64,000 nucleotides of DNA from FEB-10 sp963710645 (GTDB taxonomy: Bacteria; Acidobacteriota; Thermoanaerobaculia; Thermoanaerobaculales; Sulfomarinibacteraceae), in the NCBI GenBank assembly GCA_963710645.1, contig CAVQBD010000001.1, forward strand, positions 558,001 to 622,000, written 5' to 3'. The notes beneath the pieces are model-generated. The model was not told where the DNA came from. It made no database searches and saw only the letters and a list, made by a program, of their open reading frames with translations. Made by a program: the position numbers and the translations under genes. This document shows positions 42,775 through 51,359 of the stretch, piece by piece. Each line of letters starts with the position of its first letter. Position 1 is the first letter of the stretch.

Positions 42775-45531
42775 TCAGGGGCTGCGACGGTCTCCGCCGC
42801 GGATCACGGCGTCACCCGCCCGCACCGAGAAACTGTCGAGATACCAGCCGTCGATTCCCGAGCACCCGTCAAAGCTGAAATCAAAACGGATCCGGATGGT
42901 GTCTCCCGGCCGTGCGAAGCCCGCGAGGCTGATCTGTGACTGGCCCCAGGATCCACGGAGGAAGGAGCCGGCGTTGATTCCGGAGAATGCCGGCTCGCCG
43001 GCGTTGGGGTTGTTCGACTGGTCGGGTCCGTCGAGCATCTCGTTGTACGGGTTGAACAGGAAGGCTTCCTCAGGGATCAACTCATACGGCCCTCCGTTGA
43101 CGCTGATCCGCAGGTTGCCGCCGTCGCCCTTGGGCTCGCTGGCCATGTAGTGGTCGAAGACCAGCACCGGCACGCTGCCGTCGGGGATGGAGATCGGGGG
43201 GCTGTCCAGGTGCATCACGCCTGACTGGTCGTTGAAAACGCAGTTGCCGCCCATGGGATCGTCGGTGGCGAACACCGAGCCGCCGTCTCTGCCGGGCGGG
43301 ACATCGGTTGTCCACACCCAGTCCCGCGGGACGTAATCTTCCAGATCGACGCCTTCATTGCTCATCGTCCACTCCGGACCGGGAGCGGCGTCAAAGGGCT
43401 CAAAAAACACTTCCGTCGGGAATCGAGGCAGCTCAGGCGCTTCGGGCTGAAGAACCAGCGGGAAGTTGCACTGGGTGGGAAGGGCTCGCATTTCGGTGGC
43501 GATCATGGCCTCGGCCACCTGATCGCAGTCGGTGGCGTTGACCACCTCACCCGAGACATTGCCGGTGGCCAGGTCGAAGAGGCTGGCGCCGATGAGATCG
43601 TGACAGCTCAGCTCCACCAAGTCGGCGTGGTCGATGAATTCCGAAACGCGGGTCTGGTAGACCGACATGGCCCGCCACCAGATGTGGGCGGCCTTGGTGA
43701 GTCCGATGCCCTGGATCGTGCGTCCGTTGAAGCTGCCGCCGTCCATGGCCAAGGCGAAGGCGTGGTTGGGAACGCCGCTGTTTGTGTGGACACCGCCGCC
43801 GTCGTCGGTGGAACACCAGTACTGGCTGTCGCTCACCTTGCCGGGATCACCGGCGCAGTTGGGGTTCCACATGTCGCGGAGACCGGACCACAGGGTGTCT
43901 TCGCCCATCAGCCAGCGGACGGATCCGTCTGCTACAGACTGGAGGGTGACTACGACACCCTGGTCAAGGGCAGCCTCGATGGCGGCGCCGGCGGTCCTGC
44001 CCACCATCACCGATGGAATCTCGAGCCGGTATCCGCTGCCGGGCATGGTGATCACCGAGTCGTTTCCGCTGTTGATGAATACAACGCCGGCGGCCCCTGC
44101 GGCGACGGCGTTCTCAGCCGCGGGACGGAACAGACAGCCGCCGAATCTGATCAGGGCCACGTTGCCCGGAGTGAAGTCGACAAAGGGCTGACAGCCGTCG
44201 GCCGGAGCGCCCTCGCCGTCGTCCACCATCTCCACCTCGCCCTGGACGGACCATGGCGGCAGCGGGTTGAAAACGGCGTCGCCGACCTCCAATTCACCGG
44301 AGAGATCGGCCGGTTCTTCAATCAACAAGTGGGGACGGTCGCCGCCGCAAATAGCGCTGCAGCAGCCGCTGGTGCGCAGTTCGTCGGAGTCGGTTCCGGC
44401 ACCGTTGAGCATGTCCACTACCTCGCCGAAGATGTCGGAGTAGGACTCGTTGAGGGCGCCGGGCTGCCACTGGTAGACGAGGTCGTGGGTGTAGTCGGTG
44501 TAGGCGTGGGTCCACTCGTGGGCCACCACATCGTCGGAGGTCACTTCGGAGCAGAACCCGGTGTAGCTTCCTGTCCACCAGGCGTTGGGACAGCTCAGGT
44601 TCTGGTCCTGGTAGATGGAGCGCATGGTGGCGTCGTTGCCGTTGAAGGAGAGGAAGGTGCCGCCGGTCATATTCTCGAAGACCTGGTAGGTGTCGAGGGC
44701 GAAGTCGATCAGGTTGTTGACCTCAACGTCGTCGCTTCCGCCGAGTCCCTGGTAGGGAAGCTCGTCGCCCTCTGTCCACAGGGTGTTGCTGAGCGTCCGG
44801 TGAGAGACCACACGGTTGATGTGCTTGATCCCCGTGATCTGGTCCACCAGCTGCCCGGTGTGGGCGTCGATATAGAGGAATTCGCGGACGTCTGAGCCGT
44901 TGCCCACCTCCACCTCCCAAACGAGGTGATCGGCGCCGGGTCGTCCCGCCACAAGACCCTCGCGGAAGATGGTGAGCTCTTTGGTGGTGGCCACGATGTC
45001 CACACGGCCCTTCTGCTTTCGGACCATGGCCAATGCGGACTCCCCGGCGGCGCCGGCGTCGAGTGACGGTTCGATTGAGGCAATCTGAATGTCGGGAACC
45101 AACATTCCGTTGGCGGTCACCAGTTCTCCCGATGGATCGAAATGCAGACGAAGTTCGCTTCCGAAGACCCCGATGCCGTGGAACAGCTGTCGAAAGGCGA
45201 GATGATCACCGCCAAGTCGGTCACTGGTGTGGCGGAACTCCACCAGATCTCGGCTGGGTTCGGCGACTCCGAACGCGGTGCCGTGGCGTGCCAGAAAGTC
45301 TCGGCTTCGCTCCTGGGGTGTGGACCCCGTCAGCTGGATGGATCCGGGTGCGACGCGAAGCAACCGCGTCGCGTTCGACGACCGGTGAAGTTCCACCCGC
45401 GCCGTTGGACCCGCGTCGGCCCGGAGCGACCGGACGGAGTCGGACAGATTGGCCGCGGGAGTCCTGTCCAGCGCGATCGCGGCGGCGTTGGCGCACAGGG
45501 TGATGAGTGCGAACGAGAGAACTCGTCTCAT
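42775..45531 (-). CDS. Secreted M4 (thermolysin-like) metalloprotease with PA insert
   Basis: The protein has 918 residues: signal peptide (about 1-21), FTP/PepSY-type propeptide (about 60-230), and a catalytic domain with HEWTH (H338, E339, H342) and the third ligand in NESYSDIFGE. A protease-associated domain (about 420-550, with AVAAGAAGVVFINSG) is inserted before the end of the catalytic domain. The C-terminal region (about 730-910) is a beta-sandwich like immune-inhibitor-A or MAM-type domains (VFDHYMASEPKGDGGNLRIS, SFSVRAGDAV). It is likely exported for protein degradation. It is followed by a hairpin terminator. Confidence 0.92.
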   Translation of the reverse strand: MRRVLSFALITLCANAAAIALDRTPAANLSDSVRSLRADAGPTARVELHRSSNATRLLRVAPGSIQLTGSTPQERSRDFLARHGTAFGVAEPSRDLVEFRHTSDRLGGDHLAFRQLFHGIGVFGSELRLHFDPSGELVTANGMLVPDIQIASIEPSLDAGAAGESALAMVRKQKGRVDIVATTKELTIFREGLVAGRPGADHLVWEVEVGNGSDVREFLYIDAHTGQLVDQITGIKHINRVVSHRTLSNTLWTEGDELPYQGLGGSDDVEVNNLIDFALDTYQVFENMTGGTFLSFNGNDATMRSIYQDQNLSCPNAWWTGSYTGFCSEVTSDDVVAHEWTHAYTDYTHDLVYQWQPGALNESYSDIFGEVVDMLNGAGTDSDELRTSGCCSAICGGDRPHLLIEEPADLSGELEVGDAVFNPLPPWSVQGEVEMVDDGEGAPADGCQPFVDFTPGNVALIRFGGCLFRPAAENAVAAGAAGVVFINSGNDSVITMPGSGYRLEIPSVMVGRTAGAAIEAALDQGVVVTLQSVADGSVRWLMGEDTLWSGLRDMWNPNCAGDPGKVSDSQYWCSTDDGGGVHTNSGVPNHAFALAMDGGSFNGRTIQGIGLTKAAHIWWRAMSVYQTRVSEFIDHADLVELSCHDLIGASLFDLATGNVSGEVVNATDCDQVAEAMIATEMRALPTQCNFPLVLQPEAPELPRFPTEVFFEPFDAAPGPEWTMSNEGVDLEDYVPRDWVWTTDVPPGRDGGSVFATDDPMGGNCVFNDQSGVMHLDSPPISIPDGSVPVLVFDHYMASEPKGDGGNLRISVNGGPYELIPEEAFLFNPYNEMLDGPDQSNNPNAGEPAFSGINAGSFLRGSWGQSQISLAGFARPGDTIRIRFDFSFDGCSGIDGWYLDSFSVRAGDAVIRGGDRRSP

Positions 45532-45694
45532 GATCCATGCCTCTTTCCGGACGATTGGTAGGGGATGAGATTCCCTCCGGCGACGGAGCGCCCCACGGTG
45601 GTCAGAACTATACCATGGATAAGGTTATTCCTGAATAGAGATATGACCTGCTGTTTGGACATTCTCCCGTCAGTGAAACCGGTAGAATGCGACC

Positions 45695-46564
45695 ATGACG
45701 AACGTCATCAGTGGGGCTTTTGCGCCCGTGCCGACACCAATTGGAAGCGATGGGGAGTTCGAGCCGGTTGCCCTTCGTCGGCATCTTCAGTGGATCGGAA
45801 AGAGTGGCTTGGACGGCGCAGTGGTCTTGGGGACCAACGGCGAGTTTCCGTCTTTTACCTTGAAAGAACGTTGCCGCGTCGCCTCGACCGCAGCCGAAGC
45901 CGGAACCGATTTGCGGCTGCTGCTCGGGGTGGGGTCGTGCGCGGTGGGGGAGGCGGTGGAGATGGCGCGACTGGCGGGCGCCCTCGGATACGAGGCGGTG
46001 CTCCTCCCGCCGCCGTTTTATTTCAGATTGGCGCCGTTGAGGGGCCTGGCGGACTTTTTTCGCCAAGTGCTCGATGCCTCGCCGCTGCCGGTGCTGCTCT
46101 ACCACATACCCCAGGTCACCGGGATTTCCATCAGCGATGAATTGCTGGACGCCATCGGCGGCCACGAACGACTGGTGGGAGTCAAGGATTCGAGCGGTGA
46201 TACCCAAGAAATGTCCCGCCTCCTGTGCCGGCTTCCCGGTGGCTCCTACCTGGTGGGAACGGATCGGTTGGTGGCCGCCAGTCTCGAGGCCGGGGGGACG
46301 GGCAGCATTTCCGCCGCAGCCAGTGTGGTGCCCTCTCTGGTGGCGGCGGTGCGCCGCACGCCGGACAGGCAGCCCGAACTGACGACCGTGCGATCACTGC
46401 TCGAGGAATTCGGTCTGGGGCCGGCGGTGAAGTGCATCCTGAGAAGCTCGGGATTCGGCAGCTACCAGACACGACCGCCGTTGTTGGGGCTCGATAAGAC
46501 CCGCGAAGGAGAGCTCCTGAAGCGTTTCGCCGAGATCACGGGAGCATCGGTGGATCGGGAGTGA
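45695..46564 (+). CDS. DapA/NanA-family aldolase
   Basis: The protein has 289 residues. The fold starts GAFAPVPTPIGSDGEF. TNGEFPSFT carries the carboxylate-binding site, the catalytic Tyr is in LLYHIPQ, and the Schiff-base Lys is in LVGVKDSSGD. It lies away from lysine-pathway genes and differs from typical DapA at the TTGE motif (TNGE). It is therefore more likely a 2-keto acid aldolase such as 4-hydroxy-2-oxoglutarate aldolase; this is inference. Its 3' end overlaps the converging oxidoreductase gene by 29 nt. Confidence 0.85.
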   Translation: MTNVISGAFAPVPTPIGSDGEFEPVALRRHLQWIGKSGLDGAVVLGTNGEFPSFTLKERCRVASTAAEAGTDLRLLLGVGSCAVGEAVEMARLAGALGYEAVLLPPPFYFRLAPLRGLADFFRQVLDASPLPVLLYHIPQVTGISISDELLDAIGGHERLVGVKDSSGDTQEMSRLLCRLPGGSYLVGTDRLVAASLEAGGTGSISAAASVVPSLVAAVRRTPDRQPELTTVRSLLEEFGLGPAVKCILRSSGFGSYQTRPPLLGLDKTREGELLKRFAEITGASVDRE

Positions 46565-47531
46565 GGACGAGCTTGCCGAAAACCTCGCCCGTTTCCAGGA
46601 GCCGATGGGCCTCGGCGGCACGGGAGAATGGGAGACTCCGGTCCAACACGGGCCGGATCAGGCCCCGGTTGACCTGATCTCCGAAGGTATCGCGAAGGGC
46701 TGAGAGGATCCTCCCCTTGCGCGAAGGGGACAGTGCCCGCAGCGTGGAGCCGATGATCTGCAGTCGCCGGGTCAGCAGCCGGCCGAGGTCGAGTTCTGCG
46801 GTCCTGCCCCCCATGAGTCCAATCACCACCAATCGTCCATCCGGTGCCAACGCCTGGAGGTTTCGGTCCAGGTAGCCGCCGCCGAGGCAGTCGAGCACCA
46901 CATCCACGCCTCGGCCGTCGGTGGCCTCCCGGCATGCGGCGACGAAGTCTTCGGATCGGTAGTTGTACGCGTGAGTCGCGCCAAGCTCGAGACACCGAGC
47001 ACACCTCGAATCGGAGCCAGCGGTCACCAGGGCCCGGGCCCCAGCGGCCGCTGTCAGCTGGATGGCGGCGGTGCCGACTCCGCCGCTGCCGCCGTGGATC
47101 AGAGCCGTGTCGCCGGCGTCGAGTCGGGCGAGCTGAAACAAATTGAGAAAGGCGGTGGCAAAGACCTCCGGAAAGCCGCCGGCCTCGGGCCCCGACAGGC
47201 AATCTGGAACGGGGAGGACGCACGCGGCGGGAACCACGGCCTCCTCGGCATAGCCACCGCCGGTGAGCAGGGCCATCACCCGGTCGCCGACCACAACGGA
47301 TGTGACGTTGCCTCCGACCTCGACGACGCTGCCGCTGCATTCCAGGCCGAGGATCGGCGAGGCGCCGGGTGGTGGCGGATACAGTCCGCGGCGCTGCAGC
47401 AGATCGGCGCGGTTCACGCCCGCAGCTGCGACCGCGATGCGGACGCCATCGCCGGTCAGTTCCGGAGGCGGAATCTCGGCCACTCGAAGGACCGACTCGT
47501 CACCGAAGTCGTCAAAGATCACGGCACGCAT
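46536..47531 (-). CDS. NAD(P)H:quinone oxidoreductase (zinc-free MDR family)
   Basis: From ATG 47531 the protein has 331 residues. It begins MRAVIFDDFGDESVLRV and contains NRADLLQRRGLYPPPPGASPILGLECSG, the nucleotide motif HGGSGGVGTAAIQL, and NYRSEDF. This matches the PIG3/quinone oxidoreductase branch, which lacks the catalytic and structural zinc ligands. It reduces quinones or enones with NADPH. The gene overlaps the DapA-like gene tail to tail. Confidence 0.92.
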   Translation of the reverse strand: MRAVIFDDFGDESVLRVAEIPPPELTGDGVRIAVAAAGVNRADLLQRRGLYPPPPGASPILGLECSGSVVEVGGNVTSVVVGDRVMALLTGGGYAEEAVVPAACVLPVPDCLSGPEAGGFPEVFATAFLNLFQLARLDAGDTALIHGGSGGVGTAAIQLTAAAGARALVTAGSDSRCARCLELGATHAYNYRSEDFVAACREATDGRGVDVVLDCLGGGYLDRNLQALAPDGRLVVIGLMGGRTAELDLGRLLTRRLQIIGSTLRALSPSRKGRILSALRDTFGDQVNRGLIRPVLDRSLPFSRAAEAHRLLETGEVFGKLVLTPDPPMLP

Positions 47532-47730
47532 GCCGAGAGGATACCGGATTCTCTGAATTCGAAATTCGAAAACCCCCACCCGCCCGGGACACAATGAGCA
47601 GTGAGCAGGGGGCAGATGGCGGAGGTGGCTCCGCCAGGCAGTAGGCAATAGGCAGCGGGCACCGGCGCGCGCGTTCGCTTCGGTACGACAAGGTGATTTC
47701 TGCGCGCCCACCTCCCAACCGCGCTCTCCG
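47532..47730. repeat. Heptamer and GGCAGTA-type repeats upstream of the quinone oxidoreductase
   Basis: GAAATTC units at about 47555-47570, a CACCCGCCCGGG linker, GAGCAGT/GAGCAGG units at about 47594-47612 and GGCAGTA/GGCAATA units at about 47636-47656, then a CGCGCGC stretch. There is no gene. Confidence 0.65.
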
Positions 47731-47818
47731 AGGGAGCCACCCCTGACACTGTTCGGGACTCGAGGATTTCGAGAGCCTCGATGCGATCAGCCCGAAAGTG
47801 CCAGAAGTGGCACGCCCG
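47731..47818 (-). repeat. Dispersed hairpin element B, copy 3
   Basis: In reverse orientation: GGGAGCCAC, arm CTGACACTGTTCGGG (47743-47757), 33-nt loop, arm CCCGAAAGTGCCAG (47791-47804), then AAGTGGCACGCC. The arms pair with one bulge and one G-U. The remaining bases to 47926 hold a GGTGGGC linker and CTAGCCC heptamers (about 47857-47873). Confidence 0.8.
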
Positions 47819-47926
47819 ATCAACGCGGCCTCACGCGCCCTGGGTGGGCCGGGGATCTAGCCCCTAGCCCCTGAATCCGCGGGAGGGGGTAGAATACCGC
47901 CGCCGGGTCCGCGGCGGGGAGGCTGA

Positions 47927-49123
47927 ATGCGCGAAGCAACCATCAATCAGAACGATCTCGAAACCTGGGCAGAGTACCTGCTCGATCATTCTCTTGGAGG
48001 AATCGATTCCTCCGATCGCGTGATGATCAAGGGAGAGAGGATCTGCTGGCCGCTGATGGCGGTCCTCGAACGGCGAGTCATCGAGGCCGGCGGCGTGCCC
48101 GACGTCTATCTGGTTCCGCCGAACAACGACCGTGGACGGGTCTGGTCGGCCACCATGGGGCGGACCGGCGGAAGTGCCCAGCTCGAGGCGGTGCCCGATT
48201 GGCACCGCCAGCGGTATGAGTCGATGACAAAATACGTGGAGGTGCTCGGTGGGGAGGACCCATCGCAGTACACCGGGCTGGAGCCCGACCAGGTGAAGGC
48301 TCTGGCCGAGGCCGATCGGCCCTTTGCCAACCTTCGGCTCGCCAGGCCATGGGTGATCACCCTTTTCCCGACCCCGGCCTTCGCCTCACTCGAGGGAATG
48401 GACCTGGATGACTACGCGGCATTCATCGTCGGGGCATCGACCACCGATCCGCGACCGCTGTTGGAAGCAGAACGCGTCATCGAGCCGGTCCTCGCCGCCG
48501 GGTCGGAGATGACGGTGGTGACGGAGCACCCCGAGGACGGGCGTGAATTGACCCTGAATTTGGACATTGCCCTCGGGCGACCGGTGATGTCGTACGGTCT
48601 GAGGAACTTCCCCGACGGAGAGATCTTCACCTCCCCGGACGCGCGCAAGACCGAGGGAGAGATCTTCGTCGATCTGCCGGTGACCTATGGCGGCAACGAC
48701 ATCCGTGGGATCTATCTGAAATTCGAGGCGGGACGGATCGTCGACTATCAGGCGGCGGAGGGTCACGACCACCTGGCCGCGATCATTGAAACCGATGACG
48801 GCTCGCACCGATTGGGAGAGGTGGCGCTGGGAATGAACCCGGGACTCGACAGGGTTCTCAAACATCCGCTGTTCGTGGAAAAGGTCGGTGGCACGCTCCA
48901 TATCGCCATTGGTGCCAGCTACGAAGACTGTTACGTGGCAGATCCCGGATCTGAAGACGGCAAAGCGCGGATCGACGAGCTCGCGGAAATGGGCGCCATC
49001 AACCGGTCGGCGCAGCACGTGGACATCGTGACCGACTTCAGACTCGGCGGCACCGGTCGGCAGGTCAAGGTGGACGGTGTGGAACTCGTGCCCGAAAACG
49101 GGCTGTGGGTTGTGGCCGGCTGA
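47927..49123 (+). CDS. M29-family aminopeptidase
   Basis: The protein has 398 residues. Conserved parts are GERICWPLMAVLERRVIEAGG near the N terminus, NFPDGEIFTSP, GEVALGMNPGL and the C-terminal AQHVDIVTDFR, which supplies His and Asp metal ligands. M29 enzymes are cobalt- or zinc-dependent dimeric aminopeptidases of the cytosol. An AAA+ gene follows 78 bp downstream, and they may be co-transcribed. Confidence 0.88.
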   Translation: MREATINQNDLETWAEYLLDHSLGGIDSSDRVMIKGERICWPLMAVLERRVIEAGGVPDVYLVPPNNDRGRVWSATMGRTGGSAQLEAVPDWHRQRYESMTKYVEVLGGEDPSQYTGLEPDQVKALAEADRPFANLRLARPWVITLFPTPAFASLEGMDLDDYAAFIVGASTTDPRPLLEAERVIEPVLAAGSEMTVVTEHPEDGRELTLNLDIALGRPVMSYGLRNFPDGEIFTSPDARKTEGEIFVDLPVTYGGNDIRGIYLKFEAGRIVDYQAAEGHDHLAAIIETDDGSHRLGEVALGMNPGLDRVLKHPLFVEKVGGTLHIAIGASYEDCYVADPGSEDGKARIDELAEMGAINRSAQHVDIVTDFRLGGTGRQVKVDGVELVPENGLWVVAG

Positions 49124-49201
49124 GGTTTCGATCCCCGACGAAGGACCGCGACAATCCGTAGACTCAAGACGAAGGCGGCGAACTCCCGCCCGGAGGACAA
49201 G

Positions 49202-50365
49202 ATGGACGACATGCAAACCCCGCCGGCCACCGGCGACCCGCAACCGCGAAAGCTCGAGGAGATCGCACCGCCGTTGATTCTCGAAGAGTTGCGGAAGGGA
49301 GTGCTGGGTCAGAACACGGCGCTCCGTTTCGTGTCGGTGGCGCTTTTCAAACACACCACCGGCAAGGTCCCCGGCAATATCATGCTGATCGGCAACTCGG
49401 GTACCGGCAAGACCACGATCATGAACAACATCCAGCGCATGTACCACGATGTGCCGGAGTACCAACCATTCCGTGCGATGACCATCATCAACGCCAACCT
49501 GCTGGTGGACGCAGAGAGGATGGAGTTTCAGCCGGAGCGGCTGTTCTCGGCCGTGGAACAGCGGGCGCGGGCCCTGCTCGGGCCGCAGCCCACCCCCGAG
49601 GCCCTGCTGCAGACCATGGAGCGGGCAACCATTTGCATCGACGAAATCGACAAGATGTCGTCCATCGTCGCCGGCAAGCCGAACCCCCTGGGAGTTGTGC
49701 TCCAGCAGGGCCTGCTGACCGTGATGGAGGGGGAGCTCGTGGCCTACAAGACCTATGCCTGGGTGGACGGTGAGGAAAAGAAGGTCACGATCAACGTGGA
49801 CACCCGTCACATGATGTTCATCTGTGGCGGGGCTTTCGAGGGGCTCTATGACCAGGTCTATTTCAGGGTCGTCAGTCCGTCAAGCGGCGAGAAGCTCAAA
49901 TCCCAGGCGATCACCACGGCGGACGGCCAAGTGCGGATCGAGACCAGGTTCGCATTGGCCGATTTTCTCAAGCCTGAAGACCTCTTCGAATACGGCATGG
50001 TGCCGCAGTTCATGTCCCGATTCGACAATGTGGTACTGCTGAGAGACCTGGACGTGCCGGTGCTCCAGGAGATTCTGCTGCACTCGCTCGACTCGCCGTT
50101 CAACCGGTCCAAGCGGTACTTCGAGGTGCTGAATGTCCGGCTCGAAATCGATGATCTGGCCGCGGCGCTGATAGCTGAGGAGGCGGAGAAGAACATCCGT
50201 ACCGGAGCGCGGGCCTTGCGTACGGTCTTTGGGAAGATCATCAACGACTTGGAGTTCGATCCGTGGCAACACCCGGAGCTTTATGCGCTCGAGGGTGGCG
50301 GCCATCGTCTGGTGATAACCCCGGAGATGGCTCGGCAAGCTGTTTCGTCACGCAACGGAGGGTAG
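49202..50365 (+). CDS. ClpX-like AAA+ ATPase without zinc finger
   Basis: The protein has 387 residues. Walker A is GNSGTGKT (K70) and Walker B is ICIDEIDKMSS. The late motif RFDNVVLLRDLDVPVLQEIL and the sensor-2 region RTGARALRTVFGKII match ClpX/HslU. The N-terminal C4 zinc domain of ClpX is absent. A beta insert (about 175-265, including TYAWVDGEEKKVTIN and SSGEKLKSQAITTADG) is unusual. It may be a specialised unfoldase. There is no ClpP gene nearby. Confidence 0.85.
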   Translation: MDDMQTPPATGDPQPRKLEEIAPPLILEELRKGVLGQNTALRFVSVALFKHTTGKVPGNIMLIGNSGTGKTTIMNNIQRMYHDVPEYQPFRAMTIINANLLVDAERMEFQPERLFSAVEQRARALLGPQPTPEALLQTMERATICIDEIDKMSSIVAGKPNPLGVVLQQGLLTVMEGELVAYKTYAWVDGEEKKVTINVDTRHMMFICGGAFEGLYDQVYFRVVSPSSGEKLKSQAITTADGQVRIETRFALADFLKPEDLFEYGMVPQFMSRFDNVVLLRDLDVPVLQEILLHSLDSPFNRSKRYFEVLNVRLEIDDLAAALIAEEAEKNIRTGARALRTVFGKIINDLEFDPWQHPELYALEGGGHRLVITPEMARQAVSSRNGG

Positions 50366-50659
50366 GCCCCGGCCGCTCGCATCGCAACGTCGCTACGGGC
50401 TGCGAGTTACACGTTACACGTTGAATGTTCAGGCGACTCAACGTCCGATGAGGACGGCCAACGTTTAACGTGTAACGTTCAACGTTCAACTTCGCCGAGG
50501 TGCGAGGTTTCCATGGGATCTGGGATCCGGGGTCCCCGTCCGACCGGCCCTCGCCCCTGGCCTCTAGCCCCTAGGCCCTGACCGAACTGCGACGCGCCGG
50601 ACGGACCTCCACTCTGGCTCAGTCTCCGCTACACTGTGTCCAGGCCGCCAGAGAAATCC
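50366..50659. repeat. Facing GTTACAC/AACGTTC heptamer arrays and CTAGCCC units
   Basis: GTTACAC units (about 50404-50428) face AACGTTT/AACGTGT/AACGTTC units (about 50460-50490) as an inverted repeat around about 30 nt. GGATCTGGGATCCGGGG and CTAGCCC-type units (about 50556-50580) follow. There is no gene. Confidence 0.75.
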
Positions 50660-51343
50660 ATGAAAGAAACCTGGTCTCTCCGCATCGATCTCGACCTCAG
50701 AAATTCTCTGGGGCGCAGATCCTATCCCGACGCGATCGTAGTGCAAGAGGACCGGAACCTGGTGATGGCGCCGTCGACGATTCTCACCCTGGATGCGGAG
50801 GATGACCTGGACGCGGCGTACTCAGCGGCCCGCGCCCAACGTCCGTTGGCGCTCGGGGAATTCCTCGTCGTGCGGGGGCGATCCGAGGACGAACCGTGGA
50901 CGTACCAGGCGGTGGTCCATGATCTGGAGCTCGATCCGAGTTGCCGCCCCGGAGACATTCGCCGCGCCCTGAGTCGGGTGGTCCTCGATGCCCAGACGCG
51001 CGGGTTCGGTCACCTTGCGGTGGAACCACTGGGACGTTGGATGTCGAGAGGCCTGACATTGGGGGAGATGATCGAGGCACTTGATGTGACGGTGTTGGAG
51101 CTCTGCTCCAGCCTGGAGTCATCCATACGGCTCACGCTGATGCTCGAAAAAGTGGACGAGTTGGAAGAAGCGTCGCACCTGCTCAGGTCGAGGGTGCTCC
51201 GCAGGGCAAGCCGTAGCTTTCGGACGGTAGACGGAGACGCCGCGGTGGTGGAGGTGGTGGACGGCGACGACAAATACCATTTCAAATACGTACCGGGTAC
51301 CCTTGGTGGATACTTGGTGAACCGGGCCCCGCAAGGGGCGTGA
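50660..51343 (+). CDS. Hypothetical protein, possibly macro-domain-like
   Basis: From ATG 50660 the protein has 227 residues. A beta strand region VVQEDRNLVMAPS is followed by FLVVRG and VVHDLELD. The helix-strand DIRRALSRVVLDAQTRGFGHLAVEPLG recalls the macro-domain pattern. The C-terminal part (DGDAAVVEVVDGDDKYHFKYVPG) is beta-rich. It lies 16 bp before the FHA/pseudo-activator gene, so the two probably work together. The macro-like reading is tentative. Confidence 0.6.
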   Translation: MKETWSLRIDLDLRNSLGRRSYPDAIVVQEDRNLVMAPSTILTLDAEDDLDAAYSAARAQRPLALGEFLVVRGRSEDEPWTYQAVVHDLELDPSCRPGDIRRALSRVVLDAQTRGFGHLAVEPLGRWMSRGLTLGEMIEALDVTVLELCSSLESSIRLTLMLEKVDELEEASHLLRSRVLRRASRSFRTVDGDAAVVEVVDGDDKYHFKYVPGTLGGYLVNRAPQGA

Positions 51344-51359
51344 CGGTGGAGAGCAGGCC

